This document shows positions 8,242-15,444 of a DNA stretch of 30,907 bases, in pieces. Position 1 is the stretch's first letter. Every line of letters starts with the position of its first letter. Under the pieces are notes generated by a model, which saw nothing but the letters and a program-made list of their open reading frames with translations, had not been told where the DNA came from and searched no databases. The position numbers were made by a program, and so were the translations under genes. The DNA is from JAWXBT01 sp964523015 (lineage in GTDB: Bacteria > Bdellovibrionota_C > UBA2361 > J135): positions 1 through 30,907 of the forward strand of contig CAZFXN010000034.1 in NCBI GenBank assembly GCA_964523015.1, read 5' to 3'.

Positions 8242-8718
8242 CTACCTTTTCGGTGATATCTGCAGATAGCTGTTAACCGATTTGGCTCCAGCTTCAAAGG
8301 CGTAACGTTGAATGATCCGGCGCACCGCATCATTTTCAGCCATGCCCCGCAGTATTACATTCTGCCCGTCAACCTCCACCTCTAGATCATCAACCATTGC
8401 CGAAACATCGCTGCTAGAGACGGCTGCTCTTACTGCCGATGCCAGTGGACTGCCCGATAGATTTGGCTGCTGGCCTGACTTTTTTGCATCGATGCCGGCG
8501 TAACTAACCATTCCACTATCATCACGATCTTTAATCTCGATCTTAGAATCGGATTCTGGAGTATTAGAGATTGCTCGCTCCTGACGATCGGTCCAAGCTT
8601 GGCGGGCTCTAATATCTTCGTCTTCCGCCCATGACACCGAGGCGCAGCAAACAAATGCTAGCGGCAAGCTGACCTTTAGAATCTTTGAAATTGTTTCGTA
8701 TTTCGTCTCTAATCCCAT
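8242..8718 (-). CDS. BON-domain periplasmic protein
   Basis: A 158-residue protein. Residues 1-31 form a signal peptide (hydrophobic core LPLAFVCCASVSW, cleavage after SWA), followed by a charged, probably disordered linker to about residue 90. A C-terminal BON domain (about 92-156) has the typical LASAVRAAV helix, VDDLEVEVDGQNVILRG strands with the conserved glycine, and AVRRIIQRYAFEAGAKSVNSYLQI. BON domains bind phospholipid or other membrane surfaces in OsmY-like proteins. GAGG lies 8 bases before the ATG at 8718, which fixes the start. An envelope-maintenance role is likely; the exact target is unknown. It is transcribed alone toward the palindrome at 8201. Confidence 0.8.
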   Translation of the reverse strand: MGLETKYETISKILKVSLPLAFVCCASVSWAEDEDIRARQAWTDRQERAISNTPESDSKIEIKDRDDSGMVSYAGIDAKKSGQQPNLSGSPLASAVRAAVSSSDVSAMVDDLEVEVDGQNVILRGMAENDAVRRIIQRYAFEAGAKSVNSYLQISPKR

Positions 8719-8763
8719 AACATTTACCTCTGGTTTTGTTAAAACAGTCAGGTCCAGCGTCGA

Positions 8764-8796
8764 CTGAGCATTCTCTCAGCGAACTAGACCTTTTTC
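8764..8796 (+). terminator. hairpin with T run, weak terminator candidate
   Basis: CTGAG (8764-8768) pairs with CTCAG (8775-8779), and outer GGTC (8751-8754) pairs with GACC (8787-8790). TTTTT follows on the plus strand. No plus-strand gene ends just before it, so it may instead lie in the leader of the BON gene. The rest of the 8719-9096 interval shows no convincing gene. Confidence 0.3.
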
Positions 8797-9096
8797 TTAT
8801 TTTAAAGTTTCCAGCTTAAAAATGAACTGATCGGGATCAGCCTGTGTTTATTCCCCAGTTATTCGGATCAATTCCTCGACTTCACTATGGATGCTCTATG
8901 GATGATCGATTTTACTATTCATAGAGGTAGCTTTTTAAGGTTAATTACTAGTAATCATAAGGAAATGGGAGACAGTATGCCGGCACTTTAGGCGGCTGCC
9001 CCCATCCACACCATGTCCTAACTAAGATACAAATCCGGTAAAGTCGTACGGCTAAATTAATAATGTTCCCTTTGTTACTTCCTAATAAGGCGTAGT

Positions 9097-9390
9097 ATGT
9101 CTGTAATGACGAGACTGAATTCCAATGTAGCTTCAGGAGGTGCCATAGCGTTAGCGCTCGGTGCTTTGGGATTTGGAGCCGCTGAATATAGACATACTGA
9201 GAAATTAGAAGATCGTATCGCCGAACTCGAAAATAATCACACTGCCCTCTCAGTTCGCGATGCCCTTGTAACGGACAATCTGGCCGATCTGCGTAAAGCA
9301 ATATGCGATCTTGAGGCCGCATATTTACCGGCACTAACTGAACAAAAATACAGAAGTGAGTCTTTTAAATTCTCGGCTAGAGGGGATTGA
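9097..9390 (+). CDS. N-terminal anchor and coiled coil of split protease
   Basis: 97 residues from the ATG at 9097. A hydrophobic stretch (AIALALGALGFGAA, about 15-28) can anchor it in the membrane, followed by heptad-like helix (EKLEDRIAELENNHTALSVRD, LADLRKAICDLEAAYL). Near 9344-9348 (five A) the sensible protein moves to the next frame: skipping one A gives LTEQNTEVSLLNSRLEGIERS, which continues the coiled coil into the protease frame at 9356. The last 15 residues of this frame (YRSESFKFSARGD and neighbours) are therefore probably out of frame. I read this as the front half of one gene, 9097-10390, rather than as a separate protein. Confidence 0.6.
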   Translation: MSVMTRLNSNVASGGAIALALGALGFGAAEYRHTEKLEDRIAELENNHTALSVRDALVTDNLADLRKAICDLEAAYLPALTEQKYRSESFKFSARGD

Positions 9391-10390
9391 GAGATCTGCT
9401 GATGTACAGAAATCCTTAACCAATGAGGAGATCTCCGAAGTTGCAAAAATGGTTTCGGGCCTGCGATGTGAATTGGATGCAATATCTTTGGCGACGGCAA
9501 ACAGTGATGAGAGTTTCACCGAACGGATCGCAGATCTTCATCGTTCGATAGATGAATTTGATCAAAACGTGGAAGATCGTCTGACCTCATCTAGTCGAGC
9601 AATCGGATCAATAAAAAAATCTCTACAAAAAGATTATGAATTGCTACTCCATAATCTAATGGAACCTACCGTACAAGTTAGTGGCAAAGAAACAGTTGGC
9701 ACTGGGGTAATTATTGGATCGAATGGGGCAGATCACTCCTCTGAAACGAAATATATTTTGACTGCTTGGCATGTTATTAGGGACCTTTTTTATGATTCCG
9801 AAAATCTGTCACCAGAGATTGAAGTACAGGCTTATAATACCGGTAAAACAAAAGTAGTAGGTACACATTCCGCCTATCTTGTTGAGTATGATGCTGATAT
9901 TGACGTCGCACTTTTACGTTTGAGGGATCTTGGTAGTCCTTTAGTCGGAGCTAAACTCCCTGATTTTACAACTTCCGAAGCCGGTAGAGTGTTTCAATCT
10001 GTATATGCAGTTGGATGTCCTTTAGGTAATGATCCCGTCCCAACATTGGGTGAGATTTTGGATATTGATCACCAAGTAGATGGAGTTAAATATTGGATGA
10101 TTAGCGCTCCGACTTATATTGGAAACTCAGGTGGTGGCGTGTTTGATAAAGAAACTCACGAACTTCTGGGAATATTTACAAAAATTTATACTCACGGGAG
10201 TGTGCGTCCGTCTGTCGTCCCTCATATGGGTCTTATGGCACCAATGGATCAAGTATATAAGTGGATGGATCGGGTGGGATTTGCCGCGCTTATTCCAAAT
10301 TTCGAATCAGAACCTGGGCCGAATGGAAGCTTGGCTGGTAACGGCGCGGATCCTCGTCCAATTTCCGCTTCGGCAAAGATGCCGCGCTAA
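9356..10390 (+). CDS. trypsin-like serine protease with coiled-coil N-terminus
   Basis: 344 residues if started at the GTG at 9356, which has no ribosome binding site; the true start is probably the ATG at 9097 in the preceding frame. Residues 1-95 are coiled coil (RSADVQKSLTNEEISEVAKM, FTERIADLHRSIDEFDQNVEDR). A chymotrypsin-fold domain follows with all three catalytic residues: H139 in TAWHVI, D183 in DIDVALLRL and S258 in GNSGGGVFD. The oxyanion and specificity part (YAVGCPLG) is kept. There is no PDZ domain, so it is not a DegP. The tail is low complexity (EPGPNGSLAGNGADPRP). The protease domain itself is intact, so a one-base sequencing error remains possible for the split. Confidence 0.8.
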   Translation: MSLLNSRLEGIERSADVQKSLTNEEISEVAKMVSGLRCELDAISLATANSDESFTERIADLHRSIDEFDQNVEDRLTSSSRAIGSIKKSLQKDYELLLHNLMEPTVQVSGKETVGTGVIIGSNGADHSSETKYILTAWHVIRDLFYDSENLSPEIEVQAYNTGKTKVVGTHSAYLVEYDADIDVALLRLRDLGSPLVGAKLPDFTTSEAGRVFQSVYAVGCPLGNDPVPTLGEILDIDHQVDGVKYWMISAPTYIGNSGGGVFDKETHELLGIFTKIYTHGSVRPSVVPHMGLMAPMDQVYKWMDRVGFAALIPNFESEPGPNGSLAGNGADPRPISASAKMPR

Positions 10391-10403
10391 ATATTCAGGC
10401 ATA

Positions 10404-10441
10404 ATGATCTTCCCCCACTTTAGTGAACAGATCTACCACTA
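10404..10441. repeat. second, decayed copy of the 6523 palindrome
   Basis: Bases 10404-10425 match 22 bases of the left arm at 6523 exactly. The opposite arm has decayed: only CCACTAA (10435-10441) still pairs, across a 10-base loop. It starts 13 bp after the protease stop and ends 91 bp before the second DUF4143 ATPase gene. Confidence 0.75.
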
Positions 10442-10532
10442 AGCTGCGACCATAAACTTATCTTTAAAATCACAAGGACTTTAATAACCGATAGATGGAA
10501 GGGTTCTAGCTGCCCTTAAATAGTCATAGATT

Positions 10533-11696
10533 ATGATATATGAAAGATACCTTAACCTACCAAAGTTGTTGAAGAATAAATCTTTCTTTCTGTTTGGTGC
10601 AAGATCCACGGGCAAAACGACTCTAATTAAAGCTCAACTGCCGAAAGCTAAAATATATGATCTGTTAGATAGCGAAATATTCTCAACACTTTTAAAACGC
10701 CCCAAAGTAATCGAGGAGCAACTTTTAGATACACATAAAGTTGATCAATTGAAAAATCAGATTATTGTAATTGATGAGGTGCAAAAGTTACCCACAGTGC
10801 TAGACGAAGTACATAGGCTAATCGAGAAGTATAAAGTTACATTTTTACTGACTGGCAGTAGCGCAAGAAAAATTAAGCGGGGCGGTGTAAATCTGCTTGC
10901 TGGGCGAGCTTGGCAAGCGGAGCTCTTTCCTCTTATTACAGCCGAGATTAATAATTTCGATCTTTTGGCATATCTAAATACTGGTGGCTTGCCCCAGAGT
11001 TATAATAACAGTTTTGCAGCAGAAGAGTTACGAAGCTATGTTTCAACGTACTTAAGGGAGGAGGTTCAGGCTGAGGCACTCACACGGAACCTGTCTGCGT
11101 TTGCCTCTTTTATTGATGCTATCGCTTTGGCAAATGCGCGGGAGATAAATTTTGATTCACTAGCCAGTGATTGTGGTGTTTCTCCAATGACACTAAAAAA
11201 TTATATCCAGATACTGTCGGATACGATGCTCGGGTTTTCACTACCTGGATTTACAAAAACAAAAAAGAGAAAGGCAATTTCTAGAGCTAAGCACTACCTC
11301 TTTGATATTGGAATTACCAACCAACTCTACCAAAGAGGTGAAATTAAATCGGAATCTGAATTGTTTGGAAATGCATATGAGCATTTTATCATTAATGAAG
11401 TTCGAGCTTGGATTAGCTATTCAAGAGCTTATGATAATCTTACCTATTGGCGCAGCACTTCCATGTTTGAGGTCGACCTGTTAATTGGACAAAAAGTAGC
11501 GATTGAAATTAAGGCAACAAAATTGGTGCAAGATAAACACTTAAAAGGTTTACGTTCCCTAAAGGAGGAGCAGTTAATAGAACGTTATATAATTGTCTCT
11601 TTGGATCGTGAAAAAAAAACAACAGAAGATGGAATTGTTATTTATCCTTGGGAGATGTTCTTAAAGGATCTGTGGTCCGGAAAGATCTATCGTTAA
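10533..11696 (+). CDS. AAA+ ATPase with DUF4143 domain (second copy)
   Basis: 387 residues, plainly related to the protein at 6605-7753 along its whole length (shared NLxxLLxxKSFFLFG start, LLTGSSAxK, GVNLLAGRAW). Walker A is GARSTGKT (22-29), Walker B is IIVIDEVQ (77-84), a winged-helix segment lies at about 208-230 (LASDCGVSPMTLKNYIQILSD), and the PD-(D/E)xK-like core is E313, D315 and E325-x-K327 in EVDLLIGQKVAIEIKA. The two proteins differ enough that this is not a recent duplication. No strong Shine-Dalgarno precedes the ATG. It stands alone between two mobile-element relics, as such ATPases often do. Function beyond ATP binding is not established. Confidence 0.87.
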   Translation: MIYERYLNLPKLLKNKSFFLFGARSTGKTTLIKAQLPKAKIYDLLDSEIFSTLLKRPKVIEEQLLDTHKVDQLKNQIIVIDEVQKLPTVLDEVHRLIEKYKVTFLLTGSSARKIKRGGVNLLAGRAWQAELFPLITAEINNFDLLAYLNTGGLPQSYNNSFAAEELRSYVSTYLREEVQAEALTRNLSAFASFIDAIALANAREINFDSLASDCGVSPMTLKNYIQILSDTMLGFSLPGFTKTKKRKAISRAKHYLFDIGITNQLYQRGEIKSESELFGNAYEHFIINEVRAWISYSRAYDNLTYWRSTSMFEVDLLIGQKVAIEIKATKLVQDKHLKGLRSLKEEQLIERYIIVSLDREKKTTEDGIVIYPWEMFLKDLWSGKIYR

Positions 11697-11808
11697 TAAA
11701 AATGATAGAATACTGGGTTATTAAGAGAGCTCTTGGATAGGCGTTGAGTAAAAATACAGAAATATTTTCAGTACGAGGTCAATTTTTTATTTCACGAACA
11801 TACCCGGT

Positions 11809-12009
11809 GTGTTTGGAGTCGTTACTGATCACCTTGCACCCAATGGCACTTTCATGCCCTTTCAAGAGATCGACTAGGGAAAACTAACCGTGAAGTTCTG
11901 CGAAGGTGTTCTCGCTGCTTTAAGTAAGCGCGAGCTAATTATCGATAACGACGTAGCTCAGGTCCTGTCTCAGACAGGTAGTGGCTTTAACGTCCTTGTC
12001 CCGCCGTAG
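11809..12009 (+). pseudogene. IS91-type (Y2) transposase fragment
   Basis: The frame reads VFGVVTDHLAPNGTFMPFQEID, then a stop, then GKLTVKFCEGVLAALSKREL, then AQVLSQTGSGFNVLV before a final stop. The order matches the C-terminal part of IS91-like transposases: GVF, then DGTFxPLxxID, a helix with VLxLL, and W-HSGFxV. The catalytic tyrosines and zinc-binding end are not in the window. The internal stop and missing ends show a dead relic. The 110 bp before it hold no gene that I can identify. Confidence 0.5.
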
Positions 12010-12057
12010 CCTTGTGCGTAGGCGGATGGTTGGGAGATCCGTTTTAGGACGAAGAAA

Positions 12058-12246
12058 TTGATTTTCCTTAGCGTTATGTGGTTTTCTTTATTCGATTGGT
12101 GCAATTATATTTGTGATGCAATTATATTTGCATTCAATTGGCCGAGTATTTTTAGATCAAGATTCACAGCGCATGATTTTTGGCATGTGTTAGTATTATT
12201 AGGTCGTGCAGCATATTTTGCTTTTGTCGTGCAGATCAGTACCTAA
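12058..12246 (+). pseudogene. C-terminal remnant of a hemolysin III / YqfA-type membrane protein
   Basis: The frame, open from about 12022, ends with DAIIFAFNWPSIFRSRF, then TAHDFWHVLVLLGRAAYFAFV. It resembles the last two transmembrane helices of hemolysin III (PAQR, YqfA/TrhA) proteins, where IYALKxPNPFPGxFGxHExWHLFVLxGAxxHF is typical, including the HxxxH pair. Only about 62 of some 200 residues remain and the TTG at 12058 is not a natural start. It directly follows the IS91 relic, which suggests that the rest was lost during transposon activity. Confidence 0.45.
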
Positions 12247-12267
12247 AAAATGCTTTAATTTTCAGCC

Positions 12268-13512
12268 ATGAAAAAAAGTTACAAAATATTTAGCCTCTTC
12301 TTTGTTCTGATCATTCTATGCCCTATTCTTTTTTTTACTTTTTCCTATTGGGTTTTACCTAAGATTATAATTAGTAAGCTTCATCAATTTGGGTATGATC
12401 TCCAAGGTCTTGATAACGTTCAGGTTGGATTGACAGGAATTTCGACTCAAACAATTATTATTAGAAAAGATTTTGTCGAAAAAAAAGTAAGATTCACAAT
12501 AGAAACCCTGCGCATAAACTATTCGCTGCTCAATATTATTAGCGATACCGAGTTCACAATTATATTACCGAAAGTAAATATTACGGATGAAGGAAATGGA
12601 GCTATAGAGTCAACACTAGTGGAGTTGTTAGATGCGCAGGTGATAGTTACTTTGAAAGGGAAAATTATATCATTGCAAGGAAAATCTCAACTCAAAAGTC
12701 CACAGATAAATACAGGGGAAATCAGCGCGGATTTTACATCTTCATTACCTGATAATAAGTCCCAATCACGGTTGCTTCTAGATCTTACCAATCTAAATGG
12801 CAAAACCGAATGGTTTTCCTTTCAAGATCTCTCTGGAAATTTTCATTTAGATCCTGATAAAAAGTTCTCGACAATCTCAACGGCTAATGTAAATGCCAAA
12901 GAGATCGTTGCTGGAGTACGATTTGCAAACGTCAAAGGTGCTCTTTCCTTTGATTTAGTAAAGAAAGATCCTATCGTAAAATTTGAGATCAAATCTGCCA
13001 ATGTTTTTGGTGGCACAATTAAAAGTAGACCTGCAAATTATCAATTAGGCACAAACACGGTAATCCCTATTTCGTTTTCAAAATTCGACCTGGCCAAAAT
13101 ACTCGAACTCTATAATCAGGAGTCAATTATTGGTACAGGTATCTTGAGTGGTTCAATTCCGATTAAAATTAGTTCAAAGGGAATAAGTGTAACTAACGGC
13201 TCCCTTAGTGCTGAACCTCCGGGTGGAGTTCTTAAATACTCTAGCCCAGCATTAAACTCAGAGGAGTCATATAAATTTGCGCTGAATGCGCTTCGGAATT
13301 TTCATTACCGTACTTTGACTGCCAAGGTCGACTACAATGACATAGGCAAACTTTTTCTAAATTTAAATCTACAGGGCGAAAACCCTGATTTGAATTCGAA
13401 TCAACCTTTAAACGTCAATCTTACCGTCGAAGAGGATATACCTGATCTTATTCAAAGCCTTCAATTGACAGGCTCTATAGAGGAGGGTATTCAAAATACT
13501 CTTAGGAAATAA
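12268..13512 (+). CDS. ydbH: YdbH-like AsmA-family intermembrane phospholipid transport protein
   Basis: 414 residues. A single N-terminal membrane span (about 8-30, LFFVLIILCPILFFTFSYW) leads into a long beta-rich periplasmic part, as in AsmA/TamB-type bridge proteins. The C-terminus (GGVLKYSSPALNSEES, YKFALNALRNFHYRTLTAKV, LNLQGENPDLN, QPLNVNLTVEEDIPDLIQSL) matches the YdbH family end closely. E. coli YdbH is about 880 residues, so this version is roughly half length and would form a shorter groove. It is first in a tight ydbH-ynbE-ydbL cluster (11 bp to ynbE), the same order as in E. coli, where YdbH works in parallel with TamB and YhdP in moving phospholipids to the outer membrane. The operon context makes the assignment strong despite the size. 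Confidence 0.85.
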   Translation: MKKSYKIFSLFFVLIILCPILFFTFSYWVLPKIIISKLHQFGYDLQGLDNVQVGLTGISTQTIIIRKDFVEKKVRFTIETLRINYSLLNIISDTEFTIILPKVNITDEGNGAIESTLVELLDAQVIVTLKGKIISLQGKSQLKSPQINTGEISADFTSSLPDNKSQSRLLLDLTNLNGKTEWFSFQDLSGNFHLDPDKKFSTISTANVNAKEIVAGVRFANVKGALSFDLVKKDPIVKFEIKSANVFGGTIKSRPANYQLGTNTVIPISFSKFDLAKILELYNQESIIGTGILSGSIPIKISSKGISVTNGSLSAEPPGGVLKYSSPALNSEESYKFALNALRNFHYRTLTAKVDYNDIGKLFLNLNLQGENPDLNSNQPLNVNLTVEEDIPDLIQSLQLTGSIEEGIQNTLRK

Positions 13513-13523
13513 ATAGGAGATTT

Positions 13524-13754
13524 ATGATTTGTAATTTGAAGGACCCCTCCAAAGATATCCAATGCAATAAGTTTTATCTTATTTTCTTTGGGATACTTTT
13601 GGTTGGACTTGTTGCCTGCACACCACGCGTCGAAGTGGCAGTTCCTAAGGAACCCATTACAATAAATCTTAATGTTAAGATCGATCATGAAGTAAGAGTT
13701 CGTGTTGACAAAGATCTCGATAAAGTAATTTCAAAAGACAGCGATTTATTCTAA
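13524..13754 (+). CDS. ynbE: YnbE-like small outer-membrane lipoprotein
   Basis: 76 residues from an ATG with AGGAG five bases upstream. Residues 17-31 are hydrophobic and end in the lipobox LVAC (C32), so the mature protein begins CTPRVEVAVPKEPITINLNV. This start and the following KIDHEVRVRVDKDL and DSDLF end are hallmark YnbE sequence. YnbE is the lipoprotein partner that meets the C-terminal end of YdbH at the outer membrane. The N-terminal extension before the signal core (MICNLKDPSKDIQ) is longer than in E. coli. It sits between ydbH and ydbL with short gaps (11 and 17 bp), consistent with one transcript. Confidence 0.88.
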   Translation: MICNLKDPSKDIQCNKFYLIFFGILLVGLVACTPRVEVAVPKEPITINLNVKIDHEVRVRVDKDLDKVISKDSDLF

Positions 13755-13771
13755 TCTAATAAGGAAAAAAT

Positions 13772-14107
13772 ATGAATTCTAAAAACTTGCTCCGATACTT
13801 AGTTACAGCTTTATTTATTGCGGGTCTACCATCAGCATCATTTGCTCTGTCACTCGATGATGCTAAAGCAAAAGGTCTGGTTGGGGAGACTCCTACTGGG
13901 TACCTGGCTGCAGTTTCACCAAGCACAGAAGTTAATACACTAATCTCTGATATAAACTCCAAACGTAAAGTTAAGTATCAAGAGATTGCCAATAAGAACG
14001 GCACACCTTTACCAACAGTGGAGGCATTAGCTGGGAAAAAAGCTATCGAAAATACCGCCTCTGGCCAATTCGTTATGTCAGTATCAAGCCAGTGGCAAAA
14101 AAAATAA
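13772..14107 (+). CDS. ydbL: YdbL family protein (DUF1318)
   Basis: 111 residues with a signal peptide (hydrophobic YLVTALFIAGLPSASFA, cleavage before LSLDDA). The mature part LSLDDAKAKGLVGETPTGYLA, then EVNTLISDINSKRKVKYQEIA and NGTPLPTVEALAGKKA, is the full DUF1318/YdbL domain and of normal length. AAGGA lies just ahead of the ATG. It is the last gene of ydbH-ynbE-ydbL; in E. coli it is a periplasmic factor that influences the YdbH-YnbE pair. The chaperone-like mode of action comes from that family, not from anything visible here. Confidence 0.88.
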   Translation: MNSKNLLRYLVTALFIAGLPSASFALSLDDAKAKGLVGETPTGYLAAVSPSTEVNTLISDINSKRKVKYQEIANKNGTPLPTVEALAGKKAIENTASGQFVMSVSSQWQKK

Positions 14108-14146
14108 ACTGGTTAGCAAATAAGGCTTGTGGGCCTATGTTTTGCC

Positions 14147-14338
14147 ATGAGTGCTCGCGGAAAGTCTGGGTTCTCATTTCTCGAGGTCCTGATCGTAGTT
14201 GCGATCATCGCCATCATCGCATCGATTACAGCTCCTGCGGGGAGTATCGTACATGCCAAGATACGATTGCGACCTAAATGCGATCGCGGCATTGATGGAT
14301 TGATGTTGGGGATGGCTGGTTATGCACAGGGGAGTTGA
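14147..14338 (+). CDS. short prepilin-like protein, possibly truncated
   Basis: The ATG at 14147 gives 63 residues (a GTG at 14129 is an alternative). MSARGKSG, then FSFLEVLIVVAIIAIIASITAP, is a textbook type IV prepilin or pseudopilin leader: a short basic leader, glycine at the cleavage site, F+1, E+5 and a hydrophobic helix. After the helix only about 30 residues remain (HAKIRLRPKCDRGID and a glycine-rich end) instead of the usual 80-130 residue globular domain. It is likely a 3'-truncated or decayed pseudopilin, though a minimal functional one cannot be excluded. It starts 39 bp after ydbL on the same strand. No prepilin peptidase or pilus ATPase is in the window. Confidence 0.55.
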   Translation: MSARGKSGFSFLEVLIVVAIIAIIASITAPAGSIVHAKIRLRPKCDRGIDGLMLGMAGYAQGS

Positions 14339-14726
14339 TCTATAGACGATCCTCATCCGTGCTACCCCATTCATGCTACCAACACATTTTGGCTAGGCTG
14401 TTCATAATTTTAGGTTATTTTATAACAATCCAACTACTCATTTTTCTATATATGAATTAGCAGATTAATCCGATGTCAAAAGGTAAAGTAATCGAAGAGC
14501 AGATCTCTCTTATAGGTGGGGAAAAGCAAACTCCTGGTACAATTAAAATTTCCATCTTTTCCAAAACCAATTAGCATAATGGCGTACGAAAATGTCATCT
14601 GAAATGCGTGATACGTACATCATCCTAATATAAAATATTAGTTACCAAATAAATATCTCTTGAATGTGGCACATGATTTGCAAACAATTCTTGCGTAACT
14701 TGTTTAACGGTAATGTGGAGTAAAAA
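14339..14726. other. 388-bp interval without a convincing gene
   Basis: AT-rich. The only notable frame is an ATG at 14473 giving 33 residues (MSKGKVIEEQISLIGGEKQ...), without a ribosome binding site or recognisable family. A GGAG at 14717-14720 is the Shine-Dalgarno of the next gene. Confidence 0.4.
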
Positions 14727-15079
14727 ATGAAAAATATATTTATTATAACACTTGGAATTTTGATTGCCACCAACGAAGCATTTGCAGTGACCAACAATGA
14801 AGTAGCTGGCAAGACGACTATAGCAATTGATTCTGGCCAATTCTACGAGGCAGCTTAGTTGCTATAGATTCCGAACCGATTTTAAAAATCAATGAAGTCG
14901 CTATCGATTCAGAGCCAATATTACATAGCAATCCTAAGGCAATCGACTCAGAACCAATTCTGAAGGAAGAGCTTGGCGGTATGAGTATCATTTACAAAAA
15001 AGATGGAAAATACATTAAGGTTACCTATAAAGCTGCCAAGGCCGAAGCTGTAAGCGAGAAGGAAGGGAAAGATCGATAA
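14727..15079 (+). pseudogene. secreted protein with three AIDSEPI repeats, frameshifted
   Basis: The ATG at 14727 has GGAG upstream and starts a signal peptide (MKNIFIITLGILIATNEAFA) and a mature part VTNNEVAGKTTIAIDSGQFYE, stopping at 14856. One base out of phase, the frame reads VAIDSEPILKINE, VAIDSEPILHSNP, KAIDSEPILKEEL, then MSIIYKKDGKYIKVTYKAAK and a charged end, stopping at 15077. The frame change must lie between 14831 and 14858, most simply a lost base near GAGG. The first frame ends in a related AIDSGQFYE, so both parts belong together. The three 13-residue repeats differ in DNA mostly at third codon positions, showing past selection on the protein. I do not recognise the family. 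Alternatives are a recent pseudogene, a base-call error or programmed frameshifting (no slippery site seen). Confidence 0.6.
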
Positions 15080-15444
15080 AAGAAAGGCCAAGTCCAAAAG
15101 CTTCGCGATTCTCGATAATAAGTAAGAATAAATTATTGTCGGATACTGCGCTAGCCGCACCGCTTACAAAATCTTCGCCACCCGCGCCTTGACGACCTCA
15201 AGGTAGCGGGCTTTGGCGATTTCTGGGAGGAAGCTATTTTCAATACTGACTCAGCAGAGATTTGTAAAATCAGGCACTCTCTGAACACCATTTTGCCTCT
15301 TACTTTAAATAATGTAGAACAATTCTTAGCTCACACCTCAGTAGCTACACAACATTGCTTAGTAACGTTGTTAAGTAACTTTACTAAGTATAATTGGTTT
15401 TTCTATCCCTATGACATGCCGGTGCTACCCCAACAGTAAGATAG
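15080..15444. other. 365-bp interval, possible minus-strand gene tail
   Basis: From about 15247 down to a stop at 15164 the minus strand reads SIENSFLPEIAKARYLEVVK, then ARVAKIL. This has higher GC than its surroundings and looks like the end of a protein, but an in-frame stop lies just upstream and I cannot name a family. The remainder shows no gene. Confidence 0.3.

Noticed and set aside
8948..9334. 128-residue minus-strand frame (MPVNMRPQDRILLY...)
   Set aside because: It lies antisense to the protease N-terminal anchor gene, has no ribosome binding site and no family-like sequence.
14473..14574. 33-residue frame MSKGKVIEEQISLIGG...
   Set aside because: Short, no ribosome binding site, no family; left as part of the interval description only.
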